This document shows, piece by piece, positions 8,402 to 16,261 of a DNA stretch of 64,000 bases. Source of the stretch: Alphaproteobacteria bacterium (GTDB lineage Bacteria; Pseudomonadota; Alphaproteobacteria; CACIAM-22H2); assembly GCA_017308135.1 (NCBI GenBank), contig JAFKFM010000011.1, forward strand, positions 186,001 through 250,000. Direction: 5' to 3'. The notes below the pieces were generated by a model. That model saw only the letters and a list, made by a program, of their open reading frames with translations, made no database searches and was not told the DNA's origin. How positions within the stretch are numbered: the first letter of the stretch is position 1; every line of letters begins with the position of its first letter. Made by a program: the position numbers and the translations under genes.

Positions 8402-9261
8402 CGCGCGGCTCCCATCGGGGCCGCCAGCATGTCGAATTTGCGGATATGCGCCCAGTCGACGATCTTGAAGCTGCCGTCCCAATCCTCGACCAAGGCCGTG
8501 CAGCTTTCGACCCAATCGCCGTCGTTCATATAAAGCGCTTCGCCGATCCGGCGGATTTCGGCCTTATGGATATGGCCGCAGATCACGCCGTCGAAGCCGC
8601 GGCGATGGGCTTCGCCCGCCACCGCTTCCTCGAAATCGGAGATGTATTTGACCGCGTTCTTGACCTTGTTTTTCAGCCACGCCGACAGCGACCAATAGGG
8701 CAGGCCGAAAGTGCGGCGCGCGCGGTTGAACCATTCGTTGGTCCAAAGCGCGCAGTTATAGGCATGGTCGCCCAGGAAGGCGAGCCAGCGCGCGTAGCGC
8801 ACCACGCCGTCGAACGCGTCGCCATGGACGACCAGCATGCGCTTGCCGTCCGCGGTTTCGTGCGTGGCTTCGCCCGCGATGAAGATGCCGCCGAAATGAT
8901 GGTCGAGATAGTCGCGCAAGGCTTCGTCGTGATTGCCGGGAACGTAGATGACGTCGGTTCCCTTGCGCGCCTTGCGCAGCACCTTCTGCACCACGTCGTT
9001 ATGCGCTTGCGGCCAGTACCAGCCGCGCTTCAGGCGCCAGCCGTCGACGATGTCGCCGACGAGATAGAGCTTGTCGGATTCGTTGTGCTTGAGGAAGTCG
9101 AGCAGGAACTCCGCCTTGCAGCCCGGCGTACCGAGATGGATGTCGGAGAGGAAGATCGTGCGCCAGCGTTTGACGTCGTCGCCGCCATCGCCGCCGCCGC
9201 CCATGCCGTCGGGTGCGCGCATCGCGATGGCGCCGGCACGATGATCCACAAACTTGTCCAC
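8398..9261 (-). CDS. UDP-2,3-diacylglucosamine diphosphatase-like metallophosphoesterase
   Basis: 287 residues with all calcineurin-type metal motifs in order: SDIHLG, GDIVDGW, GNHD, VHGD and GHIHKAE. This is the LpxH-like group that is often adjacent to a GT4 gene in alphaproteobacteria; LpxH hydrolyses UDP-diacylglucosamine to lipid X in lipid A synthesis. A Gly/Asp-rich N-terminus (about 30 residues) precedes the domain, so the start could be the internal Met at residue 14. Translationally coupled to the glycosyltransferase downstream. No lpxA/B/D/K genes are near, so another lipid pyrophosphate substrate is possible. Confidence 0.8.
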   Translation of the reverse strand: MDKFVDHRAGAIAMRAPDGMGGGGDGGDDVKRWRTIFLSDIHLGTPGCKAEFLLDFLKHNESDKLYLVGDIVDGWRLKRGWYWPQAHNDVVQKVLRKARKGTDVIYVPGNHDEALRDYLDHHFGGIFIAGEATHETADGKRMLVVHGDAFDGVVRYARWLAFLGDHAYNCALWTNEWFNRARRTFGLPYWSLSAWLKNKVKNAVKYISDFEEAVAGEAHRRGFDGVICGHIHKAEIRRIGEALYMNDGDWVESCTALVEDWDGSFKIVDWAHIRKFDMLAAPMGAAR

Positions 9262-9369
9262 TGCCCGTCTCCGCGCCGATTCGGCGATTTCCTTTTGTCC
9301 GTATAAGGGCTTCGTGGTAGTCGTTTCGAGTGAATCTTCCGTTGCGAGAATAATTTCTAGAAACTTCGC

Positions 9370-10263
9370 GTGATCGTCATAAAAATGCCATTCGACGCGA
9401 GAACCTCACGCCTTTTGGTCGTCTACAATCCCATCGCCGGGCGTCGCCGGCGGCGCTTTCTGTCGCGCGTGCTGGAGGCGCTGGAACGGCGCGGGCTTTC
9501 GGTGCGCCTCGAGCCCACGAAAAAACGCGGCGACGCGGAGGATCTCGCGCGCGTCGCCGACGCCGATCGCATCGTCGTGGCGGGCGGCGACGGCACGATC
9601 AACGAAGCGCTGAACGGGCTTCCCGAGAACGGGCCGCCGCTCGCGGTCATTCCGCTGGGTACGGCCAACGTGCTGGCGCATGAGCTGGGCGTGACGGCGG
9701 GCGCCGAAGCGGTGGCGCAAGCGATCGTCGAGGGCATCCCGCGCGACGTGACGCTCGGCCTCGTCAACGGACGGCGCTTTTCGATGATGGCGGGTATAGG
9801 GTTCGACGCGCATGTCGTGCGCGACGTCGACACCAAGCTCAAACGCGCCATCGGCAAAGGCGCCTATGTGATCGAATCTTTGCGCCAGCTCTTCAAATTC
9901 GCGCCGCGTTTCTACGATGTGCGCATCGACGGCACGGCGCATCGCGCATCGTCGGTCATTCTGTGCAACGGCCATTACTATGGCGGGCGCTTTGTCGCGG
10001 CACCGAACGCGCGGCTCGACGCGCCCGAATTCCAAGTCGTGCTGTTCGGCACCGCCGGGCGTTTGGCGACGCTCCGCTACGCCGTGGCGCTGGCGCTGGG
10101 CCGGTTGCCGTATCTCGCCGACGTCACGATCCTGCCCGCGCGCGTGGTGGAGATCGACGGGCCGGCGGGCGAGCCCGTGCAGGCCGACGGCGATATCCTC
10201 GCCCATCTGCCGGCGCGCTTCGAGGCGAAGCCCCGTGCCGCGCGGTTGGTCGGCCCCGCTTAG
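9370..10263 (+). CDS. Diacylglycerol kinase family lipid kinase (YegS/DgkB-like)
   Basis: 297 residues. LLVVYNPIAGRRRR at the N-terminus and VAGGDGTINEALNGL form the nucleotide-binding site of the DAGK catalytic domain, followed by PLGTANVLA. The C-terminal beta-sandwich ends in VQADGD. The family phosphorylates diacylglycerol or related lipid alcohols. GTG at 9370 is given; ATG at 9385 (MPFDARTSRL) is an equally good start. Divergent from the LpxH-like/GT pair, consistent with a lipid metabolism neighbourhood. The stop directly abuts the stop of pmbA. Confidence 0.82.
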   Translation: MIVIKMPFDARTSRLLVVYNPIAGRRRRRFLSRVLEALERRGLSVRLEPTKKRGDAEDLARVADADRIVVAGGDGTINEALNGLPENGPPLAVIPLGTANVLAHELGVTAGAEAVAQAIVEGIPRDVTLGLVNGRRFSMMAGIGFDAHVVRDVDTKLKRAIGKGAYVIESLRQLFKFAPRFYDVRIDGTAHRASSVILCNGHYYGGRFVAAPNARLDAPEFQVVLFGTAGRLATLRYAVALALGRLPYLADVTILPARVVEIDGPAGEPVQADGDILAHLPARFEAKPRAARLVGPA

Positions 10264-11607
10264 TTAGCGTCCCGCGATCGTGCAGCCGTCGATGCGTAAA
10301 GTGGGCGCGTCGGTGCCGTGGCGGAACACCAGATCGTCGGCCGGCGTCAGGTTCTTGAAAATCTCGATCAGATTGCCCGCGACCGTGACTTCCGACACCG
10401 GGAAAGTCAGCTCGCCGTCTTCGATCATGTAACCCGCCGCACCCCGGCTGTAATCGCCGGTGACGCCGTTGACACCCATGCCGATGAATTCGGACACGTA
10501 CAAACCGCGCTTGATGTCCTTGATCATCGCGTCGCGTTTGATCGTGCCCGCTTCCATATAGACGTTCGTCGTGGCGGGGCTGGGCGGCGACGTTGTCCCC
10601 CGCGCGGCGTGGCCGGTGGATTTAAGGCCGAGCTGGCGCGCCGACCGCAGATCGAGAATCCAGGTCGTCAGGCGGCCCTTGTCGATGATCGCGCGGCGCT
10701 GGGGCGCGATACCTTCGCCGTCGACCGGCTTCGACGCGAGGCCGCGCTTGCGGAACGGATCTTCGATGATGGTGATGCCGGGCGCGAACACGATCTCGCC
10801 CATCTTGTTCTTCAAGTAGCTGGTGCCGCGCGCGATCGACGCCCCGTTGATGGCGCTGGTCAGGTGCCGGACGATGCTGTTCGACACGCGCGGGTCGAGC
10901 ACGATCGGTAATTTCGTCGTCTCGATTTTTTGCGGGTTGAGGCGCCGGACGGCGCGTTCGCCCGCCTCGCGGCCGACCTTCGCGGGATCGCCCAGATCGC
11001 CGCCATGCACCGACGACGACCAATCGTAGTCGCGCTCCATCGAAGTCCCTTCGCCCGCGATCACCGCGACCGACACCGAATGCGAACTGCGGCCATATTC
11101 GGCGGCGAAGCCGTTCGACGCGGCCAGCGCCACGCGCGTGGTGCCCCAGCTTGCGTCGGCACCTTCGGAGTTCGTCACGCCCTTCACCGCCATCGCGGTT
11201 TCTTCGGCCGCACGCGCGCGTTCCATCAACACTTCGGCCGAAGGCTCGACCGGATCGACCATATCGAGATCGGGCAGCGACTTGGCGATGTCGGCGGGAT
11301 CGGCGAGGCCGCAATAGGGGTCTTCGAGGCCGGCCTTGGCCATCGCGATCGCGCGCTCGACCAACGCGTCGAGCGCTTTGGGCGAACGGTCGTTGGACGA
11401 CACCACCGCTTGGCGCTTGCCGACGAACACGCGCAAGCCCATATCGTGGCCTTCGGCGCGTTCGAGTTTCTCGAGCTTGCCCAAACGCCGCGCATGGCTG
11501 ACCGACACGCCTTCGACGAACACCGCGTCGGCGGCATCGGCCCCCGCGCGCTTCGCCTTGGCGACGAGATCGGAGAGCAGATCGAGGGTCGAAACGGTCG
11601 CGGTCAT
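10264..11607 (-). CDS. pmbA: Metalloprotease subunit PmbA/TldE
   Basis: 447 residues of the TldD/PmbA (peptidase U62) family. It shows GMGVNGVTGDYSRGAAGYMIEDGE near the C-terminus but lacks the HExxxH metal motif, as expected for the TldE/PmbA partner. TldD and TldE form a heterodimeric Zn protease that degrades unfolded peptides and processes ribosomal peptides such as microcin B17. ATG at 11607 overlaps the stop of the upstream bactofilin-like gene (ATGA). The partner tldD lies at 27.0-28.5 kb. Confidence 0.92.
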   Translation of the reverse strand: MTATVSTLDLLSDLVAKAKRAGADAADAVFVEGVSVSHARRLGKLEKLERAEGHDMGLRVFVGKRQAVVSSNDRSPKALDALVERAIAMAKAGLEDPYCGLADPADIAKSLPDLDMVDPVEPSAEVLMERARAAEETAMAVKGVTNSEGADASWGTTRVALAASNGFAAEYGRSSHSVSVAVIAGEGTSMERDYDWSSSVHGGDLGDPAKVGREAGERAVRRLNPQKIETTKLPIVLDPRVSNSIVRHLTSAINGASIARGTSYLKNKMGEIVFAPGITIIEDPFRKRGLASKPVDGEGIAPQRRAIIDKGRLTTWILDLRSARQLGLKSTGHAARGTTSPPSPATTNVYMEAGTIKRDAMIKDIKRGLYVSEFIGMGVNGVTGDYSRGAAGYMIEDGELTFPVSEVTVAGNLIEIFKNLTPADDLVFRHGTDAPTLRIDGCTIAGR

Positions 11608-12566
11608 GGGGCGCGCATCCTTCGCGTGGTTTCCCGGGCGAAGGCGCCCAGGCCGAGCAAATAGGCGAGGGCGATGATCCAGCCGCCCGCCATCGGGATA
11701 TGGCTTGAAGCGAGCAAGGCCGCAAGCCCGATCGCCAAGGCGAGCAGCAAGCGCAGGCGGCCGGGGCCGCTTGCGATCAAGCCGCCGAGGGCCGCACTCG
11801 AAATCAGGAAGCCCAGCCCGGCGGCGCAGATCAGCATCAAGATCAGCGTCGCGGCCAGCGGCAGACCGACCAGCGTGAACCCGGCCAGCAGCGCCGCGAA
11901 GGGCACGCCGACGCCAAGTCCGATTCCCCAGGCCAATGCGGCGAAAGGCTGAGCGCGGATCGTCGATGCGCAGGCGTGGGTGAAGCCGGGGGCGAGCAAA
12001 GCGAGGCCCAGCGCCACGAAGCCGATGGCGAACCAGAACACCCAATGCAAGATCCGGCCGACGAAGCCCATCAGCGCTTCCAGCGCGTCGGCGATCGAAC
12101 CGGGATTGTGGACGATACCGCCCGCGATCTGCGCCGTGCCGTCCACGATGGGCGGTTCGGGCGACCAGATCGTCAGCGTGCCGCCGATTTTGGTATGCGG
12201 GCCCAAGCGCACGGGGCCGGAGGCGGCGATCTTCACGTCGCCGCGCGTGGCGATATCCGCGACCACCGCGTCGCCGGTCAGCCAGACGCGCTGCGCGTAG
12301 TCGCCCGCGATCGACAGCGTGTGCCCGAAGATATAGGCGTTGCGCGAAACTTTCGTGGCGGCGCCCACGCCGATCGCGCCGCCCGCGAGCACCAGATCGC
12401 CCGCGATCTCGGCTTCGACATAGAGCGTGCCGCCGGCGAGTGCGACGTCACCCTCGACGATGCCTTGCACGTCGATCGTTGGGCCCATGCGCGTGATCCC
12501 GTCGGCGAAGGCGGGAAACGCCGCGAAGAAGGCAACGATCAGGAACGCTGGAAAGGAATGCCGCAC
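11604..12566 (-). CDS. Bactofilin-like (polymer-forming) membrane protein
   Basis: 320 residues starting at GTG. Signal peptide (AFLIVAFFAAFPAFA), then residues ~25-150 form short hydrophobic-turn repeats (DVQGIVEGDVALAGGTLYVEAEIAGDLV) that look like the right-handed beta-helix of bactofilins/polymer-forming proteins. Residues ~165-315 contain four to five hydrophobic segments. The layout, exported beta-helix then membrane domain, resembles uncharacterised YdbD/CcmA-like envelope proteins rather than cytosolic bactofilins. Its start lies 28 bp inside the end of the upstream PAS gene, so its translation is coupled to the sensor module. Confidence 0.6.
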   Translation of the reverse strand: MRHSFPAFLIVAFFAAFPAFADGITRMGPTIDVQGIVEGDVALAGGTLYVEAEIAGDLVLAGGAIGVGAATKVSRNAYIFGHTLSIAGDYAQRVWLTGDAVVADIATRGDVKIAASGPVRLGPHTKIGGTLTIWSPEPPIVDGTAQIAGGIVHNPGSIADALEALMGFVGRILHWVFWFAIGFVALGLALLAPGFTHACASTIRAQPFAALAWGIGLGVGVPFAALLAGFTLVGLPLAATLILMLICAAGLGFLISSAALGGLIASGPGRLRLLLALAIGLAALLASSHIPMAGGWIIALAYLLGLGAFARETTRRMRAP

Positions 12567-13042
12567 ACCAAATACCCGCTGCCGGACGCCGCTTCAGAGC
12601 GTATCGGCACGATCAGCCGGTGCCAATGGTCGATCGTCGTCGATTGCGGCAGAGAATAGCGCACGCCATAGGGCACGCGGGTTTTTAGGCCGAGATTGTA
12701 GAGGCTCAAAAACGCCTTGGCGATCGGGCTGGGATAGGCGCTGGTGCGCGTCCCCACCGGATCGACGCCCATCGCGGCGGCGAGAAGTTTTCCGCAACTC
12801 GTATAGGTGAAGTCGCCGCCTTCGACGGCGGCGAGTTCCATCGTATTGGCGCCGATATCGGTCATCACGCCGGCATCGAGCTCGGCGCGCAGCGGCGGCA
12901 TGCCCAGCGCGTAGCGCTTTTTGCGCCAGGTGCGCAGCAAACGGCGCAGGCGCAGATCCAGCAGATCTTCCTCCTGCGGGTCGGCGTGCACGACGAAAGG
13001 CTCGCGAAGCCCGGTCAGGCGAATGTCGAAAGCCCGGCCCAT
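12539..13042 (-). CDS. Stand-alone PAS-like protein, copy 1
   Basis: 167 residues. EEDLLDLRLRRLLRTWRKKR, GMPPLRAELD, GGDFTYTSCGKLLAAAMGVDPVG and IDHWHRLIVPI follow the pattern of the PAS_5 group of small alphaproteobacterial PAS proteins: an N-terminal helix, a 'which-ligand' strand series and a conserved His-Trp-His near the C-terminus. No output domain. It is clearly paralogous to the gene at 13612-14112 (same MGRxFDI start, PxxEEDLLDLRxRRLL, AKAFLSxY, HWH). Four nt after its partner GAF gene. Function inferred only as a sensor/binding module. Confidence 0.55.
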   Translation of the reverse strand: MGRAFDIRLTGLREPFVVHADPQEEDLLDLRLRRLLRTWRKKRYALGMPPLRAELDAGVMTDIGANTMELAAVEGGDFTYTSCGKLLAAAMGVDPVGTRTSAYPSPIAKAFLSLYNLGLKTRVPYGVRYSLPQSTTIDHWHRLIVPIRSEAASGSGYLVCGIPFQRS

Positions 13043-13046
13043 CGGC

Positions 13047-13550
13047 TCAGCGCTCCGCCGTGCCGCGCAAGGCGAAGATATCGGCCGCCAATCGCCCCAG
13101 CGCCGCGAAGGCGGCAAGGCGTTCGGGCGACGGGTCGTCATGCGCCGTGTCGTCGATCACGCAGAGCGTGCCGATGGTGAACCCGTCGGGCAGGCGTAGC
13201 GGCATGCCGGCGTAGAAGCGGATATTCGGGCCGCCCGTGACCAGCGGATTGTCGTGGAAGCGCGGATCCTCGGTCGCGTCGGGCACCACCAGCGCGTCGT
13301 CACGCACAATCGCGTGTCCGCAGAACGAAACGTTGCGCGGCGTCTCGCTTGCCGGCAGGCCGATATTCGCCTTGAACCACTGGCGGTCGGCGTCGATCAG
13401 CGAGATCAGCGCGATCGGCACGCCGAACAGCGCTTTGGCGACCAGCACCAGATCGTCGAAGACGCGTTCGGGCGCGGTGTCGAGCACGTTCAATCGCCGC
13501 AAGGCGGCAAGGCGCCGGGGCTCGTCGTCGGGGGTCGGCGGCTCGATCAT
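13047..13550 (-). CDS. Stand-alone GAF domain protein, copy 1
   Basis: 167 residues forming a single GAF domain: RLAALRRLNVLDTAPERVFDD, LISLIDADRQWFKA, SFCGHAIVRDDALVVPDA, DPRFHDNPLV, RFYAGMPL and IGTLCVIDD are the hallmarks of the GAF group usually found at the N-terminus of diguanylate cyclases and histidine kinases. Here there is no kinase, GGDEF or EAL domain. It pairs with the PAS gene 4 nt downstream, and the pair repeats the GAF/PAS pair immediately upstream. Ligand unknown. Confidence 0.8.
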   Translation of the reverse strand: MIEPPTPDDEPRRLAALRRLNVLDTAPERVFDDLVLVAKALFGVPIALISLIDADRQWFKANIGLPASETPRNVSFCGHAIVRDDALVVPDATEDPRFHDNPLVTGGPNIRFYAGMPLRLPDGFTIGTLCVIDDTAHDDPSPERLAAFAALGRLAADIFALRGTAER

Positions 13551-13611
13551 TCGACGTACTCGCTGGGAAAGGGCGGTTTACGGACCAGCCGCGGTTACTT
13601 GTCGATGGCAG

Positions 13612-14112
13612 TCACTTATCGATGGCGACGTGACAGACCAGGAATCCGCCGACGTCGCGATTTTCGCCGCGCAACGGCGCGATCATATGATGCCAGTGCC
13701 CGACGCGCGACGGGGCCGGCGGTTTGTAACGCGTGGCGTAAGGTATGCGCGTTTTTATGGCCAGGCGGTAGATGCTCAGGAAGGCTTTCGCCAGCGGGCC
13801 GGGAAATTCGCTGGCTTTGCGGCCGGTCATGTCGTTGCCGTAGATCGATTTCAATGCCGGGCCGAACCCGACGAAAACGAAGTCGCCGTCGTTCTGCACC
13901 GCGAGTTCGGCGAGGTGCCCGCCGATATCCTCGAGGATCGACCCGCTGATCTCGTGCCGGAAGGGCATGCCGTGGCGCGAAAAGCGCACGCGCCGCCAAG
14001 CGACCAGCAAACGGCGCTGGCGCAGATCGAGCAGATCCTCCTCGGCCGGATCGGCGCGCACGTAGAACGGCTCGCTGATGCCGTCCACATGGATGTCGAA
14101 CAACCGGCCCAT
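13612..14112 (-). CDS. Stand-alone PAS-like protein, copy 2
   Basis: 166 residues, collinear with the PAS-like protein at 12539-13042. Shared blocks include PAEEDLLDLRQRRLL, GMPFRHEI, DGDFVFVGFGPAL, LAKAFLSIYRLAIKTRIPYATRY and GHWHHMIAPLRGE. ATG at 14112 (MGRLFDI) matches the start of the other copy and lies 8 nt after the GAF copy 2 stop. Divergence between the two copies is spread along the protein, so the duplication is not recent. No output domain; PAS assignment rests on pattern only. Confidence 0.55.
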   Translation of the reverse strand: MGRLFDIHVDGISEPFYVRADPAEEDLLDLRQRRLLVAWRRVRFSRHGMPFRHEISGSILEDIGGHLAELAVQNDGDFVFVGFGPALKSIYGNDMTGRKASEFPGPLAKAFLSIYRLAIKTRIPYATRYKPPAPSRVGHWHHMIAPLRGENRDVGGFLVCHVAIDK

Positions 14113-14120
14113 GCCGCGTC

Positions 14121-14624
14121 CTATTTCGCCGCGTCGCGCTTGCGCGCCAGCAGCGCTTCGACGGTCAGGCGGGCGAGGGCCGCCAGCGCGTCGAGCTGGG
14201 CTTGCGTGGGATCGTCGCGCAAACCCGGATCGGCGACGCACAGCGTGCCGATCGCGGCACCGTCCGCCACGCGCAAGGGCTGGCCGACATAGAAGCGCAA
14301 GCCCTCGCCCTCGACATAGGGGTTGTCGTGGAAGCGCGGGTCTTCGCGCGCGTCGGGCACCACCAGCGCGTCGTCGCGTAAAATCGCGTGGGCGCAGAAC
14401 GACACGTCGCGCGGCGTCTCCACGATGTCGTGGCCCACGCGCGCCTTCAGCCATTGCCGGTCCTTGTCGATCAGCGTGATATGCGCCATCGACGTGCCGA
14501 AGATCGCGCGCGCGACCGCGACGATATCGTCGAATATTCGTTCGGGTGCGGAATCCAGCACGCCCAAGGCGCGTAACGCGGCGAGGCGCTCGTCTTCGTT
14601 CTCGGGCGTGGCGGGTTCGATCAT
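14121..14624 (-). CDS. Stand-alone GAF domain protein, copy 2
   Basis: 167 residues, exactly the length of GAF copy 1 and sharing MIEPxTP, RLAALR, VLDxAPER, DRQWxKA, ETPRxVSFCxHAI, DDALVVPDA, EDPRFHDNP and IGTLCV. Starts 4 nt after the ubiD stop, so the GAF-PAS pairs appear to be transcribed with ubiD. Conserved Cys residues in SFCAHAI and GTLCV are shared by both copies and are common in this GAF group. Confidence 0.8.
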   Translation of the reverse strand: MIEPATPENEDERLAALRALGVLDSAPERIFDDIVAVARAIFGTSMAHITLIDKDRQWLKARVGHDIVETPRDVSFCAHAILRDDALVVPDAREDPRFHDNPYVEGEGLRFYVGQPLRVADGAAIGTLCVADPGLRDDPTQAQLDALAALARLTVEALLARKRDAAK

Positions 14625-14628
14625 GTCG

Positions 14629-16146
14629 TCACTTCCAAATCGCCTTGCCGCTGCCCGGCAGGCCGAGTTTGGACCACAGCGCGTCGACCTTTTCGATCGT
14701 TGCGTCGTCCATGCGCAGTTTCACGCCCCATTCGCGCTTGGTTTCCGGCGGCCATTTGTCGGTCGCGTCGAGACCGATCTTGGACCCCAAGCCGCTTTCG
14801 GGGCTGGCGAAGTCCAGATAGTCGATCGGCGTGCCTTCGACCAAGGTGATGTCGCGCGCGGGGTCCATGCGCGTGGACAGCGCCCACATCACATCCTTCC
14901 AGTCGCGCGCGTCGATGTCGTCGTCCACGACGATCACCCATTTCGTGTACATGAACTGGCGCAGATACGACCACACGCCCATCATCACGCGCTTGGCGTG
15001 GCCGGGATACGCTTTCTTCATCGACACGACGGCGATGCGATAGGAACAGCCTTCGGGCGGCAGCCAGAAATCCACGATCTCGGGGAATTGCTGGCGCAGC
15101 AGCGGCACAAACACGTCGTTCAACGCTTCGCCCAGCACCGACGGTTCGTCCGGCGGACGGCCGGTGAAGGTCGAGAGATAAATCGGATCGCGGCGCATCG
15201 TGATCGCGCTGACCGTGAACACCGGAAATTTCTCGATGGAATTGTAATAGCCGGTGTGATCGCCATAGGGACCTTCGTCGCCGTAATCGTCGAGGCTGAC
15301 ATGGCCTTCGATCACGATCTCGGCTTCGGCCGGCACTTTCAGCGGCACCGTTTTGCAGTCGACGAGCTCGACGCGCTTGCCGCGCAGCAAGCCGGCGAAT
15401 TGATATTCGCTCAGCGTTTCGGGCACGGGCGTGACGGCCGCCAGGATCGTGCCGGGATCGGCCCCCAGCACCACGGCGGCGGGGAAGGGCTCGGTCTTGC
15501 CGGCTTTCGCCCAGCGCTGATGCTGCTGGGCACCACCGCGGTGTTTCAGCCAGCGCATCAGCGTCGAGTTCTTGCCCGTCACCTGCATGCGGTAGATGCC
15601 GAGATTGAACTTGTCCTCACGCGCCCCGCTCGGGCCCTTGGTCACGACCAGCGGCCAGGTGATCAGCGGGGCGGGCTCGCCCGGCCAGCAGCTTTGGATC
15701 GGCAATTGGGCGAGGTCGATGTCGTCGCCGGTCCGCACGATTTCCTGGCACGGGGCCGTGCCGAACATTTTCGTGCTGGGCTTCATCGCAAGCACGGTCT
15801 TGGCGAGCGGCACCAGCTCCAGCGCTTCGCGCCAGCCTTCGGGCGGCTGCGGCTGGCGCAGGAAGGCGAGCGTCTCGCCGACTTCTTTGAGCTGATGCGG
15901 CTCGCGGTCCATGCCCCAGGCGACGCGCTCGACCGTGCCGAACAGATTCACCAGGACGGGGATCGGCGACACCGAGCCGTCGGCGCGGACCGGCTTTTCG
16001 AAAATCACGGCCGGGCCGCCCTCGGCGAGCAGCCGGGTCTGGATCTCGGTCATTTCCAGCACGGTCGAGACCGGTTCCTTGACCCGGACGAGCCGGCCGG
16101 CGCTTTCGAGGCGTTGGATGAAGTCGCGGAGCGAGGCGTAAGGCAT
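14629..16146 (-). CDS. ubiD: 4-hydroxy-3-polyprenylbenzoate decarboxylase UbiD
   Basis: 505 residues of the UbiD (prenylated-FMN dependent) decarboxylase family, which removes the carboxyl group from the polyprenyl-hydroxybenzoate intermediate of ubiquinone synthesis. [39 protein letters not shown] and the catalytic-site segment DDDIDARDW are diagnostic. I chose ATG at 16146 ([14 protein letters not shown]), which matches the family N-terminus, over the longer frame. ubiA, the preceding step, lies 4 kb away. No ubiX (prFMN synthase) is seen in the window. Confidence 0.95.
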   Translation of the reverse strand: MPYASLRDFIQRLESAGRLVRVKEPVSTVLEMTEIQTRLLAEGGPAVIFEKPVRADGSVSPIPVLVNLFGTVERVAWGMDREPHQLKEVGETLAFLRQPQPPEGWREALELVPLAKTVLAMKPSTKMFGTAPCQEIVRTGDDIDLAQLPIQSCWPGEPAPLITWPLVVTKGPSGAREDKFNLGIYRMQVTGKNSTLMRWLKHRGGAQQHQRWAKAGKTEPFPAAVVLGADPGTILAAVTPVPETLSEYQFAGLLRGKRVELVDCKTVPLKVPAEAEIVIEGHVSLDDYGDEGPYGDHTGYYNSIEKFPVFTVSAITMRRDPIYLSTFTGRPPDEPSVLGEALNDVFVPLLRQQFPEIVDFWLPPEGCSYRIAVVSMKKAYPGHAKRVMMGVWSYLRQFMYTKWVIVVDDDIDARDWKDVMWALSTRMDPARDITLVEGTPIDYLDFASPESGLGSKIGLDATDKWPPETKREWGVKLRMDDATIEKVDALWSKLGLPGSGKAIWK

Positions 16147-16199
16147 GACGCCCGGACTATAGGGCGGGATTCGGCCCTTTGCCACGGGGCCGGGGCGGG

Positions 16200-16260
16200 G
16201 CTCGACGCGTCGATATTTTTATGATTATTATTAATTAGAAAATACAAACGCGGAGGATGT
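16200..16260 (+). promoter_or_regulatory. AT-rich upstream region and ribosome binding site
   Basis: A ~45-nt A/T-rich tract (TATTTTTATGATTATTATTA and following) stands out in an otherwise ~65% GC window. It lies in the 115-bp gap between divergent ubiD and the DUF900 hydrolase. CGGAGGATGTC just before the ATG at 16262 is a strong Shine-Dalgarno. TATTAT could serve as a -10 but no good -35 is visible, so exact promoter elements are not assigned. Confidence 0.35.
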
Positions 16261-16261
16261 C

